Positions 11,389 through 22,493 of a DNA stretch of 64,000 nt are shown here, one piece after another. The notes under the pieces were generated by a model. It saw only the letters and a program-made list of their open reading frames with translations. It was not told where the DNA came from and did not search any database. Source of the stretch: Sodiomyces alkalinus F11 (Eukaryota; Ascomycota; Sordariomycetes; Glomerellales; Plectosphaerellaceae); the NCBI RefSeq assembly GCF_003711515.1, contig NW_021167097.1, positions 62,001 through 126,000 on the forward strand, read 5' to 3'. The position numbers and the translations under genes were made by a program. How positions within the stretch are numbered: position 1 is the first letter of the stretch; each line of letters begins with the position of its first letter.

Positions 11389-13118
11389 TTATGACGCCCA
11401 CATCCGCTCCCTCAGTGGGAGTCCATCATGTCCATGGTCGCTCAAGCGTCCCTCTTCCGCATTGCGCCACGCCCTGTACTCGGCGAACCGCTTTTCCGCG
11501 TAGCCGCTATAATCAAATTCGATGCTCCCCGTGGATGTCTCTGCCTGAATGAGAGCGCAGAGGCCCCTGTTATATGGTTGTGTCAGTTCAAACTGTTCAA
11601 TGTCGCTCGGAGGAGGAAAGAAAGAAAAAAGAAAAGAAAAAAAAAGGCCGGCAGTGAGGAGACAGGGGTCAGGGGCAGGGGCCAGGACAGGGGCCAGGAC
11701 AGGGGTCAGGACAAGAACCAGGGGGGAAGAGATCCGAGCAAGACACACCAGTAAAACCCAGGGAACCCCCGAAAGGCGTCGACTTGGCCCGTCAATTCAT
11801 CCACCTCAGCGTCCGTGACATCCGTCGCATTCATGTTCCCTTTTGCGTTTGGCTGCCGGGCCCGGGTGATGATGTCTGAGTGCGACTGCAGATACTCCCG
11901 GATGAAGGCCCGACGCGTTGCTTTTGTCGGCAAAAGGTCGTAGTCGCATTGGAACCCGGCCCATTCGGCAAAGTGATTCGCCAGCTCAAACGCCCTGGGA
12001 CAATAGGTCGCATGTCTGGGTCGAAGGTCAGTCAGTGAGTTTAACCGGGACTGAGACGGGGACTGGGGACTCTGATCTGTGGACTGCGCACACTCACTCG
12101 TAATCGATGAACAGGACGGAAGCAATTTCTGGCGGTGCTGAGCCGTGGCTGGGGTCCTGCACGATGATGTTACCGCAGAGTAGATCGCCGTGTCCGAGGA
12201 CCTGGAAAGTTAGTAACGTTTTCTCACCCTTGCTTAGAGAACTGCCTTTTCCCGATGGAGAAGACGCGGTGAAAAATAGAAGAAAGTAAAGAAGATTGAA
12301 GAAAAAGAAAAAAAGGGGTTCATACCAAGGAATCAGAGGCACTGCCATTAAACAACAGCTTCTTCGTGAGATATTCAAACTCCTCACGCAGCCTCTCCTT
12401 ACTATCCGTCGACCGCCCAGGCTGGCTCAAGATAGCGTCTAGCCACTTCTTCGCCGTGGCCCAGATGCTGGGCTCATAAGTGAAGGTCTTTTGCGGATCA
12501 TCCGACTCGACGACAGGAAGGGTAGCATGCCAGCGAGCCAGCTCCCTGGCGACGCCCCGCCAGATCTTTTCCTGCGCGATATCATCCTCCGAACAGGGGA
12601 GCCCGGGGATGAATTGATAGGCATGGCCATTGGCAAATCGGACCAGGGGGGACGAAGAGAGCTGGTTTTCCGAAAGGAGCTCGTGCACCCTCAGCTCCTC
12701 TGTCGGGAAATAAAATCAATAACAGAAACGACACGAAGAAAAAAAGAAAACGCACTGTTCCTGTCAATGGTGATTTCCGTGCCGTCTCCATAGACCTTGA
12801 CCAAAACTGGTGTAGCGGCCGTGGCTGCCGTTGCCCGTCGACGGCTGAGGCTGACCTTGAAGAGCTGGACATGGGGAGCACGGATAGTTATTGTTATTAG
12901 CACATTTGGTTCTTAGACAAGACGGACCCAGCTCTCAACTTCCTATGGAAAAGGTGGTGAATACTTACACCATTGGTCGTGCCTTGGGTCAAGGCTCTCA
13001 CGTCCAGGTCGTCGTCAGCCAGGTCAACATGGCCGGGGAACAGAAAAGGGGCAAGTTCAAGGCTCGACTTGCGGGGGTCGTCCTTGTCGAAGACGCGGTT
13101 CAGAAAAGAAGTCGGCAT
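11389..13118 (-). CDS. EKI1: Ethanolamine kinase (choline/ethanolamine kinase family)
   Basis: First step of the CDP-ethanolamine branch of the Kennedy pathway: ATP-dependent phosphorylation of ethanolamine, cytosolic. Six exons read 12969..13118, 12756..12864, 12326..12699, 12098..12201, 11749..12015 and 11389..11566, giving 393 residues; every junction keeps frame and rebuilds family motifs. VRALTQGTTNG|LFKVS is the N-lobe nucleotide loop, and VLVKVYGDGTEITIDRNKELRV follows it. The Brenner motif GHGDLLCGNIIV carries Asp217 and Asn222. FIDYEHATYCPRAFELANHFAEW carries the metal-binding Asp244. FYWGLCALIQA is the C-terminal choline-kinase block. The ATG at 13118 is the first in frame. The last intron (11567-11748) is unusually purine-rich on the + strand. 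The gene is divergent from the aminotransferase across 877 bp. Confidence 0.92.
11613..11712. repeat. Purine-rich tract and short GGGGCCAGGACA-type repeats inside EKI1 intron 5
   Basis: An A/G-only run near 11617-11647 is followed by tandem-like copies around GGGGCCAGGACA and GGGGTCAGGACA up to 11712. On the coding strand this is a long pyrimidine stretch within the 182-bp intron. Confidence 0.8.
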
Positions 13119-13995
13119 CTCCACCCTTGCAGATCCGAACGGAGGTCTCTAGTTAGAAGAATAAGACTGAAAGAGACAGCAAAGTGGTTGCGTTTGTACA
13201 AGGTAGACAAGCCTAGGAAGAAAATAGGGGGTTTTCCTTTTTTTGGCCAGGTCGGTACCATGAAAAGAAGCTCTTGATCTTGTACTTGCGCGGGAGCAGC
13301 AACTGGAAAATAATGACGAAGGGGATGAGGACCAAGAAGAATGGTGGCGTTCCGACCCGTCGTGGCCAGTCCCTGGAAGACGCGCCAAGCGACGGGATCG
13401 GAGCCCCCAGCCCCCTGCCCTCCCTCTGACCCCCTGTGGGCAAGCGGTATGCTCATAGGAGCAGAGATCGCCGGCCAAAGTCTTAATCTGCAGTGCTGGG
13501 GTGAAACATTGGGTCTCGCCCGGCGGGACCCTTCCCCTTTTGGATGGACGGCATACAACGTACATGCCGATTCTCGGAGCCCAAGGCCTGTACGTGATGT
13601 TCATTGGAGTTCGACCCGGAACCATAGCTGGTCAAGCTCAAGCTCAAGCTGAGCCGCTCCGAGGATCATTTGCAGGCCATCATCGACGCATCTTCCATGA
13701 CGCACTATGTTTCAACGCCATCATGTCTGGATACGGATATACGAAGTGAGTGGGCGCTTTTTGGGGATTTCGTCTTCGCAGTCTCTGTGAATCGGCGACA
13801 CTTGGTATTTCGAAAAGGAGATCTGATCTGGCACGGGCTGCACGAGCTTGCCGTCGGGGGTCGCACATATAAGAGTCTCTTCCACCTCGAGGCAAACTGA
13901 TATCATGGAAAGAACAAAAGAACACGAACACTACATCAACTCCCGACAACCACCCTTACGAGACGCTAGACATCATATCCTCATCATCTTACACC
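13119..13995. promoter_or_regulatory. Divergent promoter between EKI1 and aminotransferase; TATA box at 13868
   Basis: The 877-bp spacer separates two gene starts pointing away from each other. TATAAG at 13868-13873 lies about 125 bp before the aminotransferase ATG. A short CAAGCT tandem repeat lies near 13633-13650. No coding signal is visible. Confidence 0.6.
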
Positions 13996-15674
13996 ATGGC
14001 TTCTACCTGCAAGAACAGTCTCCTGTACAAGAACTTCCACCGACATCCTGCCGCCCTCCTCGAATCCACGTCCGGCATCTACCTCCAGACCAGTGATGGC
14101 CGCAACATCCTCGACGCCACCAGCGGCGCTGCAGTCGCCTGTCTGGGCTACAGCAACAAGGAGGTACAGCAGGCCGTGATTGACCAGCTCACGACCGTCC
14201 CTTACTGCCATCCGGGCTTCTACAAGACCCAATCCGCCGACGACCTGGCCGATTTCCTCGTTCAGTCTACCGACGGGCAAATGTCCAAAGCCGTCTTGTG
14301 CGGATCAGGTATGTAGAGCCGATCTTATCTTCAGGCCGACTACACTTCTCCCGACAAGAAAAGAAAAAAAAAAACTAATGAGACGGGGATGAAAAATGGC
14401 AGGCTCCGAAGCAGTAGAAGTCGCCCTCAAGCTGGCCAAGACACACTTCTCCAACCTCGCCATCCCCCAGCCCGAACGGTCCCATTTCATCGCACGAGTT
14501 GGTGCCTGGCACGGCGCCACCCTCGGGGCCCTGACCCTCGGCGACTTCAAGGTCCGCAAGGACCCCTTCCTGCCGCTCATTGCGCAGACATCCTCCCGGG
14601 TATCGGCATGCAGCACATACCGTGGTCTGCGCAAGGGTGAAGACGAGGACGCCTACGTCCGTCGGCTGGCGCAGGAACTCGACGACGAGTTTCAACGAAT
14701 TGGTCCCCACAAGGTCTGCGCTTTTGTCGCCGAGACAGTTGGCGGAAGTGTAAGTCGCGATCCCTCAACTCCCTTTTCCCGACCTCCCGCGCCTTTTGGC
14801 CCCTTTCCCTTGGCGGTTGAGTACTAATGCCTTTTGGCAGGCCAGCGGATGCGCCATGCCGGTCAAGGGCTACTTCCCCGCCATCAAGGCCGTGTGCGAG
14901 AAATACGGCGCCCTCCTCATCCTCGACGAAGTCATGTGCGGCATGGGCCGCACCGGCTCCCTCCACGCCTGGGAGCAGGAAGACGTCGTCCCCGACCTCC
15001 TCGTCGTCGGGAAGGGTCTCGGCGCCGGCTACGCCCCCATCTCCGCCGTGCTCGTCAACTCGCGCCTGGTCAATTCGTTCCAGAAATCCGGCAAGTCCTT
15101 CGCCCACGGCCAGACCTACATGGCCCACCCGCAAGCCGCGGCTGCCGGCCTGAAAGTCCAGCAGATCATCCGCGACGAGGACCTCGTCTCCCGCGTCAAG
15201 GTCATGGGCGAACATCTCGAAAAGCGACTCAAGGAGAGGTTTCTCCCTCACCCGTACGTCGGCGATGTTCGCGGCAGGGGGTTGTTCTGGGCGATCGAGT
15301 TTGTGATGGACAAGGAGTCCAAGGTGCCGTTCCCTTCGAGTCTCGAGCTACACGGCAAGATGCATTCTCGTGGCATGCGGAAGGGTTACGAGGTTGCCCT
15401 CTTCAATGCTAACGGCGGCTACGATGGCTACGCTGGTGACCACTTCCTCATCTGCCCGCCGTTTATCGTCACCGAGGCCGACATTGACGAGATTGTGGAC
15501 CGGACGGCGAGGGTTATTGATGACACCTTTGCTGAGCTTGCCAGTTCGTCGGTCTGGGATAAGATTGCGCTGCAGATGGATATGGCGCAGGAGACTGTTG
15601 CACAGGACACCATTGCAAAGGACGCCCCGGTGGCGAATATTGTGGTTGGGGAGCAGTTGGTTTCTGTCAGCTAG
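13996..15674 (+). CDS. Class-III pyridoxal-phosphate aminotransferase (omega-aminotransferase type)
   Basis: PLP enzyme of 497 residues that would transfer an amino group between an amine or omega-amino acid and a keto acid. Exons are 13996..14308, 14403..14749 and 14841..15674; both introns have GTATGT/GTAAGT donors and ACTAATG branch sites, and the first junction rebuilds the phosphate-binding VLCGSGSEAVE. Other family blocks are GVWHG-like GAWHGATLGAL, LLILDEVMCGMGRTG with Asp249 for the PLP ring nitrogen, and DLLVVGKGLGAGY with the Schiff-base Lys278, followed by HGQTYMAHPQAAAAGL. FLICPPFIVTEADIDEIVD closes the domain. A 40-residue tail rich in Gln/Asp/Ala follows. Substrate is unknown; relatives include beta-alanine/GABA transaminases and uncharacterised fungal enzymes. 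It sits between EKI1 and a CmcJ-family oxidase. Confidence 0.92.
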
Positions 15675-16135
15675 GGACATGGGTTTACCATTACGGGCGT
15701 CTTTAAAAGCCACTAGACAAAAGTGTTAATAGATTATATTCCTGTTGCGTGGGATGGTGAATTCCTCCCATATCCTAACCCCTTTTTAGCCCCTTGTTGG
15801 CCCCTTTTTCGACCCCTATTTTCGGCCCCCCTTTTTTTCACGACTCGGCGTCGGACACTTAAGAGTCGAGGACGCAACGCAACATGGACGACACATCTTT
15901 ATGCTAAAGAAAACAGATGATATGAAGAGAGAACGACTTGTGACTATGATGCATGCTAGACACTCAGAAATATCCCATTACGATCTAGTTCCACCCGCCT
16001 CATGTAGCCAAACGTCTCCTAGAAGCATACTGCCTATACACTCAGCCACCTTACTAACGGTGCGTGGACCGAAAAGAGCGGCACGAATACATTCAGCTAC
16101 GCATATTCAAATTAAAACCCCCAAACATCCCCTAC
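15675..16135. other. Convergent intergenic region
   Basis: Lies between the 3' ends of the aminotransferase (+) and the CmcJ-like gene (-). No gene seen. Confidence 0.5.
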
Positions 16136-17226
16136 TCATTCATGATCATCATTCTCATGGAAAACAAGCGCCCTAATCTCAATGCTCTCACGGGCAGGCG
16201 CGTCGGGGGCCGCAGTAGGGTCCACGAAAGCAGTATGCGGAACACGCCTAGCGCGACCATCCTTCTTGCTATCAAAGCACTTGATCAAGAGGACCTCGTC
16301 GGGCGTGAGGCCGCTCTTATAGTGCCACCGATGGGCGGGACGGTAGTTGACGTGGTACGTCTCGCCGCGGCGGTTCGGGTAGATGAGCTCGATCATGACC
16401 AAATCCTCGTCCGGCACGGAAGACGCCTCGGCCACGGCTAGGGGGTCGCGCTCGACCGTCTTGATGGGCCGCCAGACGTTGATGATCTGCACGCGGCCGC
16501 GCAGGAGGCGGTCGGCCTCCTCGGGGAGGTGGTGGGGGACGCGGGACAGGGCGGCTCTGTAGGATTGGTCGATGTGGACTCGCTGGACGGGGCCTCGGTT
16601 GCTCTTGGTTTCCGACTCGGGTGGTGGGCGGCGGATGGTGTGGTCGAAGATGAAGACTCGGGATGCGCCGGTGCTGGGAAGGGAATGGTCAGTCGTTTTT
16701 CATTTCATTTCATTTTTTCATTTTTTTTTTCATTTTTTTTTTTTTCATTTTTTTTTCGTTTCTTTTTTTTTCATTTCTTTTTTTCATTTTTTTTCTCTTT
16801 TTTTTTGGTGAGAGGATTAGGAGACTATTCCTGCACTTACACGTCCTTGAGCAGCTGCTCCGTCTCTGGATAATACGAAGCCTTTATCTGGTCATCATCG
16901 ACAAAGTCCTTCTCGGTAACAGGTTGACGATGGACCTGGAATCCCTGGCCGTCCAATGTGAAATCTTCTTCATGACCAGAGATGTCGTGGATCGTCACGG
17001 GACGTACGTCGTTGGGTCGCTCGTAGGTCTCTGGGCGGTCAACGTAGGTGGCATAAGGAGGGGAGCCGTCCTCGTTGGGCTTGTAGTAGTTGAGAGTTGT
17101 TTCAACATGGCGACCCGGAACGGTAGTCTTCTTTTGCGCAACCGAGATCGTCTGGGTGGATTCCGATGCCGAGGGGCCGCCAAAGGGTCCCGTCGTGGGG
17201 GGTAGCTGGACCTGGGCGGCGGCCAT
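16136..17226 (-). CDS. CmcJ/AsaB/GA4-desaturase-family oxidase
   Basis: Predicted iron- and 2-oxoglutarate-type oxidase of the fungal family that includes gibberellin GA4 desaturase, AsaB of aspergillic acid synthesis and CTB9 of cercosporin synthesis, with distant similarity to bacterial cephalosporin CmcJ. Exons 16841..17226 and 16136..16673 give 307 residues; the 167-bp intron (GTAAGT...CCCAG) joins QLLKDV to TGASRVFIFDHTIRR, a characteristic block. Other blocks are YKPNEDGSPP near the N-terminus, QIINVWRPIKTVERDPLAV, YPNRRGETYHVNYRPAHRW, LTPDEVLLIKCFDSK, RVPHTAFVDPT and RESIEIRALVFH at the C-terminus. The FDHTIR, PAHRW and PHTAF histidines are candidate metal ligands by family analogy. 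Such enzymes usually act in secondary metabolism as hydroxylases or desaturases. The substrate here is unknown. Confidence 0.9.
16690..16808. repeat. T-rich low-complexity tract in CmcJ-like gene intron
   Basis: Irregular repeats of CATTTTTTT fill most of the intron on the + strand (poly-A on the coding strand). They lie between the acceptor side and the donor side and probably vary in length between isolates. Confidence 0.9.
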
Positions 17227-18300
17227 GATACCAGATCAAGTCTGAATGTAGTTATAGGTGAATAGGAATTGGGAACGAGCTGAGATGTTGGAGAGGATGT
17301 CTTTCACTTTGTTCAATTTGAGGACAGTTATCCTGTTATCCTGACTAAACTCTGAAAGTCTGTCTTGTTGGACAATCTCCTCTCCTCCACTGACGACTCC
17401 GGGGCTCTGTCTTATAGCAACAGGAACCAACGGCCACCAAATAATGCCCTGGGTTGCGCCGGTCAACTTGGTTCCCTCCACGTCAGATAGATTGCCTCTC
17501 ATCCAATACCAAACCAAGGAAAGGCGCTACAATGGTCATTATGCAAGCACGCCATTTGGTTCTCCGCTCCGCACTTGGTTCGATTTGTAATCGTATGCGG
17601 ACATTCCTGATTCCTGGGTGGACGAGGGTCACGAAGTGCACGGTGGTCCAATATGCAACGTGGGACATTGGGAGGATCGCATGAAGTGACACGGGCCGGG
17701 GTTAAGGGGTTAGACGTAAGAAGACGTGAGTAGAGAATTGTAAGCTTTATTAGAAATCAGTGTCCTGTTCCTGATCGTAAATCAAATTTATCTTCATGTC
17801 TGCCTACTCCGCGGGTCTCGAGACTTCACTTCAGACGACCATGTTACAAAGCAGCACTGGGGCTTACAGAAAAAGAAAAAAGAAAAACAAATAGGAGGAG
17901 CGGAGATTCGAAACTTCATGTTCCTACCACGTCAAGTTCCAAGACGGAATATCTATTTGCTTCTTCGTAATATATGCCAAGTTGCCATCTCCTCCGTTGT
18001 TTCTAGATCCTTCGTTTTGATTCCTCATCAGACGTGTCTAGCCCCGAAACTAGTCCTAGTTGAGCTCAGGAAGCGAGAATTGGACTTGTAGAGGCTTCCA
18101 GAGAAGCTGACAAAACGGCGGCATGGGCTCTGATAGGCCTCAACGCATGAGAATTGTTCGAGATCATTCCTTTCCCGTACATCGCTCCCAGTATTCTGAC
18201 GCCTACGGCCAGTGTATTGCAGCTCACCTCATCACCCTTGCGTGATGATCATACTGTGCATACCTCGGACTCATAGCTCATGGTGCATATAGGCTATACT
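17227..18300. other. Intergenic region
   Basis: Promoter side of the CmcJ-like gene and 3' side of the broken permease. No coding signal beyond short chance frames. Confidence 0.5.
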
Positions 18301-20150
18301 TTACACAACTGTCGGCACATACACCAGCTTGGTGATTGTCATGCCGTCGTCCAGCAACTCTGCCTTTTCTTCGAGTCGATATCCACGCCACCACGGAGCA
18401 GTTTCGTCCACACAAACCAATATACCACGGCAAATGCAATTCTAGACCACATGCATGTTAGTATAGGAGATGTCCCACTTCAAAAATGCATTGCGCCGGG
18501 AAAGGGGGCGGAAAAGGGGTGAAGGGGTAAAAAAGGGGCAAAGGACGTCTTTCAAACTCACATGGTTGTGCCAACAACAGCATAAGCATAATAAAAGTCG
18601 CCCCCCTTCCGTCCAGGCGGAGGGGGAAACGGAGCCGCCAGTCAAGCGACATTGAGGATCATTCTCAACCCCACCGCAGGGAGCCAGACCTTAAAGGGAC
18701 GTCGTAGGTCAGGTCGCCTGAAGCGTAGCCAGACGAGGCCCACGGCAACAGCTAGCGAGAAGAACTGACCCGGGTATCCCTCCACCTCGAGGATGAAAGA
18801 GTAGACCTCCTTCGAGGGCGGCAGAGCAATAACCAAGAAGGAGGGGATGTAATGGACAAGTAGACCACCGAGAGGGGAGCCAAAGGGGCGATTGGAAGAG
18901 AGGAGTTTCGAGAAGGGTAGGAATCCTTGTCTCGCGATCTCCTGCTTGAGGCGTGCCTGGACGAGAACGACATGGTCAGTATTGTCCCCTCGTTTCCTTC
19001 ATGCTTTCAGACAAGTGCAAATGAAGAGAAAGTTGAGTCGACTTACCATGGCAAAAGCAACAACGAGCACGTTTCCCACGGCCGAGAGAGCCACCGCGAG
19101 CGGCAACAAGACACTACCCAACCCGGCACCGAAGATCTTTGCGAAAAACAGAGCAGCGATCAGCTCCCCGCTATTCTTGATCTCGCCGACGGGAACGACA
19201 ATGAAGTAGGCAATATTGACGAGAAGATACAGCCCGCAGGAGGTCGCCAGGGCGGAGAAAGTAACCGATTTCAAGGTCCGCACGGGGTCTTTCACCTCGT
19301 CGAGGACGTTGTTGGCGTTGTCGAGGCCGGCAAACGAGTAGAACACCTTGAACAGCGACGTGGCCAGGATGCCCCAGTTCCAGTTGGATCCCTCCCATAG
19401 CCCGTCCCAGCTGAGGCTCGCAAGACCTGTTCGTCTTATTCCTAGCACCGCACCCACGTCTCCTACAACCGTCGTCGGGAACCCCGCCGAGGGATATAGC
19501 TGCGCCAGGACAACGTACAACCCAGAACACACCATAAAGCCAATCAACCCGACCTTGATCCAGCCAAGCCAATTCTGCAGCCGAACGCCAGCACGAGGGA
19601 AAACGCCATGGACGACCACCACCCCCGTCAACAACCCAACCGCGAGCCCTTTACGGACCAGATCCGACGGCTCCCCCACCCCCAGCGCAAAGAGGGCATA
19701 CTGACTGAAGACAATACAATTGCTCGCCGTAAACCCCAACAGCACCGCATTCGCCGCCACAAGCGTCGAAGCCAAGAACCGCGGCCGCCGGTACGCGAAC
19801 TCGAGGTACACCTTGTCCCCGCCCGACCGCGGCAGCATGGCCCCGAACTCGAGCGACACGGCCAGCCCGCACGCGGCCGCCGCGCCGCCTACGACCCACA
19901 GCAGGAGGGCTAGCCCCGGGCTGCCGACGGAGCGGAGGATGGCGCCCGGCGTGGCGAAGACGCCGCTCCCTATCACGCGGGAGATGACGAGGATGTAGGC
20001 GCTTTGCCAGGTTAGCGTGCGGCCGAGGGGGGAGGTTTCGGGGAGGACGTCGTCTTCGATTGCTCGGGTTGGGGGGCTGTCGTTTCCGGGAGAGGATGGG
20101 ACGGAGGGAGGGAGGAGAGGTTGGATTTCTGGGTCGTTGTGGGCTGTCAT
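18301..20150 (-). pseudogene. APC-superfamily amino-acid permease (methionine-permease-like) with C-terminal stop and frameshift
   Basis: Exons 19047..20150 and 18562..18956 join across a 90-bp intron (ATG|GTAAGT...CCAG) as VVAFAMARLKQEIARQGFLP and encode ten or so membrane helices, including RVIGSGVFATPGAILRSVG in helix 1. An in-frame TGA at 18642-18644 cuts the protein to 472 residues just after RPFKVWLPAVGLRMILNVA. The same frame continues sensibly beyond it as LAAPFPPPPGRKGGDFYY and AYAVVGTTM up to a GTGAGT donor at 18561, with a TACTAAC branch and CTAG acceptor (intron 18442-18561). The last exon begins IIAFAVVYWFVWTKLL (helix 12). It then needs a one-base correction near CTCCGTGG (about 18386-18395) to reach WWRGYRLEEKAELLDDG and TITKLVYVPTVV* at 18301. 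Both lesions lie at the C-terminal end, so a truncated 472-residue protein could still be made. TATAAAA occurs on this strand at 20524-20530. Confidence 0.82.
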
Positions 20151-20746
20151 GTTTGGATTTGGATGGGTTGACTATCGTCTTCACGAGTTGTATTGATCGA
20201 CTTGTCGCCACATGGATACGATGAACTGGTCGCTCATGTATTGTGGATGAACCCAGAATACGTTGAGTCTCATGTTTGAGAAAGGGGTTAACTGTTAGTT
20301 CGAAGAAGTGACTCGACGGGCTGGGAAACAATAGCATGGAGCTGAGAACGCCGCGAGAGCAGAATCAGGAGGGACATGACGACCTGCTAAACAACCGAGG
20401 GCTGAAGAGACAACGCGTGTCTTCTGAGGCATATGCTTGATAAGCGACAAGTAGAAGGGTGGGATTGGGGAGGACGGTGTTATCTTGACGGCGAATGGCG
20501 TCTGCGTTTGATGGCGCAATCCCTTTTATAAGGCGCGGCTTTGGGCCTTCGGGGCGATGATGTGATGTTGTCGAGCTCGCACGTCATTCTTGTGAGACCG
20601 ACTGGGTTGATATCTCTGGCTACCCAACTACAGTCTACACCATCTATATTCTCCGTCATTCCCCCGTATATACAGACCATTGCCGTATACCTTCATCCTC
20701 CACTCCTTCTCCTTCCAAATCATGCCTCTACGTCGACTTTACCCCT
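20151..20746. other. Intergenic region
   Basis: Promoter side of the broken APC permease and 3' end of the next MFS gene, both on -. No gene seen. Confidence 0.5.
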
Positions 20747-22493
20747 TTAAAGAGTATAAACAAAGTCTGGCCGCCTGTCACCGGCAATCCAGCGCTGCTC
20801 CTCCGTCATCTTAGCCCATTTCGCATCCATCTTCCCAGCCTTCCGGTTCCGGTTCGTGATGCGCAAGGCGATATGCATAAAGATAGACCCGCCAAACAGG
20901 AACACCACCAGGTAAGCAAGCACAACGCTATGCCCGGTCCAGTAACGCGGGTTCTCGCGGTCGAGGAAGATATTGGACGACACCACGCCGTTCAGGTTAC
21001 CCCAGCCGACCACCATGCCCAGCACAAAGGCGCGCTTCAGGGAGCCCTCCGTGTTATTATTGACCCACGACAGCGTGTTGGAGATGGTGGGGTAGATACC
21101 GGCCGCGCCGAGGAACGTGCCCGCATACTGGACCCGCGGGTTGGACGTCGCCAGGAGCATTATAAACCCGATGATGGCGAGCACCACGGTGGCGATATTG
21201 CAGTAGCCGCGCCACCGGGTGCGGTCGGCGTAGAAGCCCACGAGGACGGTGCAGGTGGCCGCCACCGCGTAGGGCGGAACGCTATGCAGCTGGGCCTGGG
21301 TTCCGGCATAGCCCATGGCCCGGAGGATCGTGGGCAAGAACAGCGAGAAGGCGTACAGGGGCGTCAGGCAGCCCATATAGATGAACATGTAGCCGTACGT
21401 CTTCCAGTCCAGAAGAGCCTCGTAGATGTGACGCTTATCAAAGTCCTCGGCGGTACGGCCCTGGCGGTCAATAATCAGGCGGCGCTGCATACGGATCCGA
21501 TCGTCGGGGGAGAGGAAGCGCGCCGTCTCGGGCCAGTCAAATACCATCCACCAGCAGAAAAGGCCGACGAAGACGGTCGCCAGACCTTCGATGATGAAGA
21601 TCCAGGACCAGCCCGGCATGTTGCCGATACCGTCCATCTGCGCGATCGCTGCGGCGAGGAGACCGCCGAACGAGCCGGCCAGGGCTGCGGCCGAGAAGAA
21701 GATGGCCGAGCGGCGGCCGATTTCGGAAGACTTGTACCAGCAGGAGAGGTAGTAGTTTACGCCTAGATCAAGAGCCAGGTCAGTTGACTGATCTCTTTCC
21801 TGGTTGTTCTATGCCCGACAACGCAGAAGGGCGAAAGGGTTCGAGGCACAGAGTAAACGGAGGAACAGAAAAGAGAAAAGAACGCACCTGGAAAGAGGCC
21901 CGCCTCAGCAATACCAAGGAACCACCGAGCGGCGAGCAAGCCGGCATTGTTCCGGACCAGGCCCATGAGAGTCATGATAATACCCCAGAGGATGATAATG
22001 CCAGTGAAGAAGATGCGCGGCGTGAAGCGCTTGAGGATGGTGTTGGTGAGAGGTTCGGCGACGGCGTAACCAATGAAGAAGATGGTCAGGGCCATGTTAT
22101 AGTCTCCCGGGACCATTCCGAGGTCGTCCTCCATGCCTTCGAGGCGGGCATTGCCGATGTTCGTGCGGTCCAAGAAGGACAGGAGATAGAGGAGAGAAAG
22201 CCAGGGGATGAGCCAGAGATCGACCTTCCACATAAGCTTGCGGTCCTATGAATAAAGAAAAGTAATGGATTAGTCCGGGGCCTTGATCAGAAGGTATAGG
22301 AAAGAGGGAAACAGGGAAAGAGACATACAATGGCCTTGCGCTCTTCCTCCGTCTTTCCGGCATCGGGGTCTGGAAGATTTGCGAGAAGCTGGGCTCGCTC
22401 ATACTCGATGGCCGTCTGTCCCTTCGACTCGCCGGCGGAAGAAGATTCTACGTCGGCGTTCTCGGAGTCCTCCCTTTTCTCGAAGTCGGACAT
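20747..22493 (-). CDS. Dal5-type MFS transporter
   Basis: Anion:cation symporter branch of the MFS, 512 residues, plasma membrane. Exons are 22329..22493, 21888..22245 and 20747..21762. Junctions rebuild KAIDRKLMWKVDLWLIPWL and AEAGLFPGVNYYLSCWY, both family landmarks. Further landmarks are LLYLLSFLDRTNIGNARLEG, RWFLGIAEAGLFPG, GWSWIFIIEG, the loop FDWPETARFLSPDDR and WVNNNTEGSLKRAF. The C-terminus NRNRKAG...RRPDFVYTL* is typical. Introns (83 and 125 bp) have GTATGT/GTGCGT donors and TAG acceptors. The N-terminal 60 residues are acidic and Ser-rich, a likely cytosolic regulatory tail. Characterised relatives carry allantoate, nicotinate, biotin or similar anions; the substrate is not readable from sequence. 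Confidence 0.93.

Noticed and set aside
18600..18660. Intron hiding the TGA in the APC permease
   Set aside because: The nearest GT..AG pairing is about 39 bp without a branch site, and the sequence on both sides reads as continuous permease.
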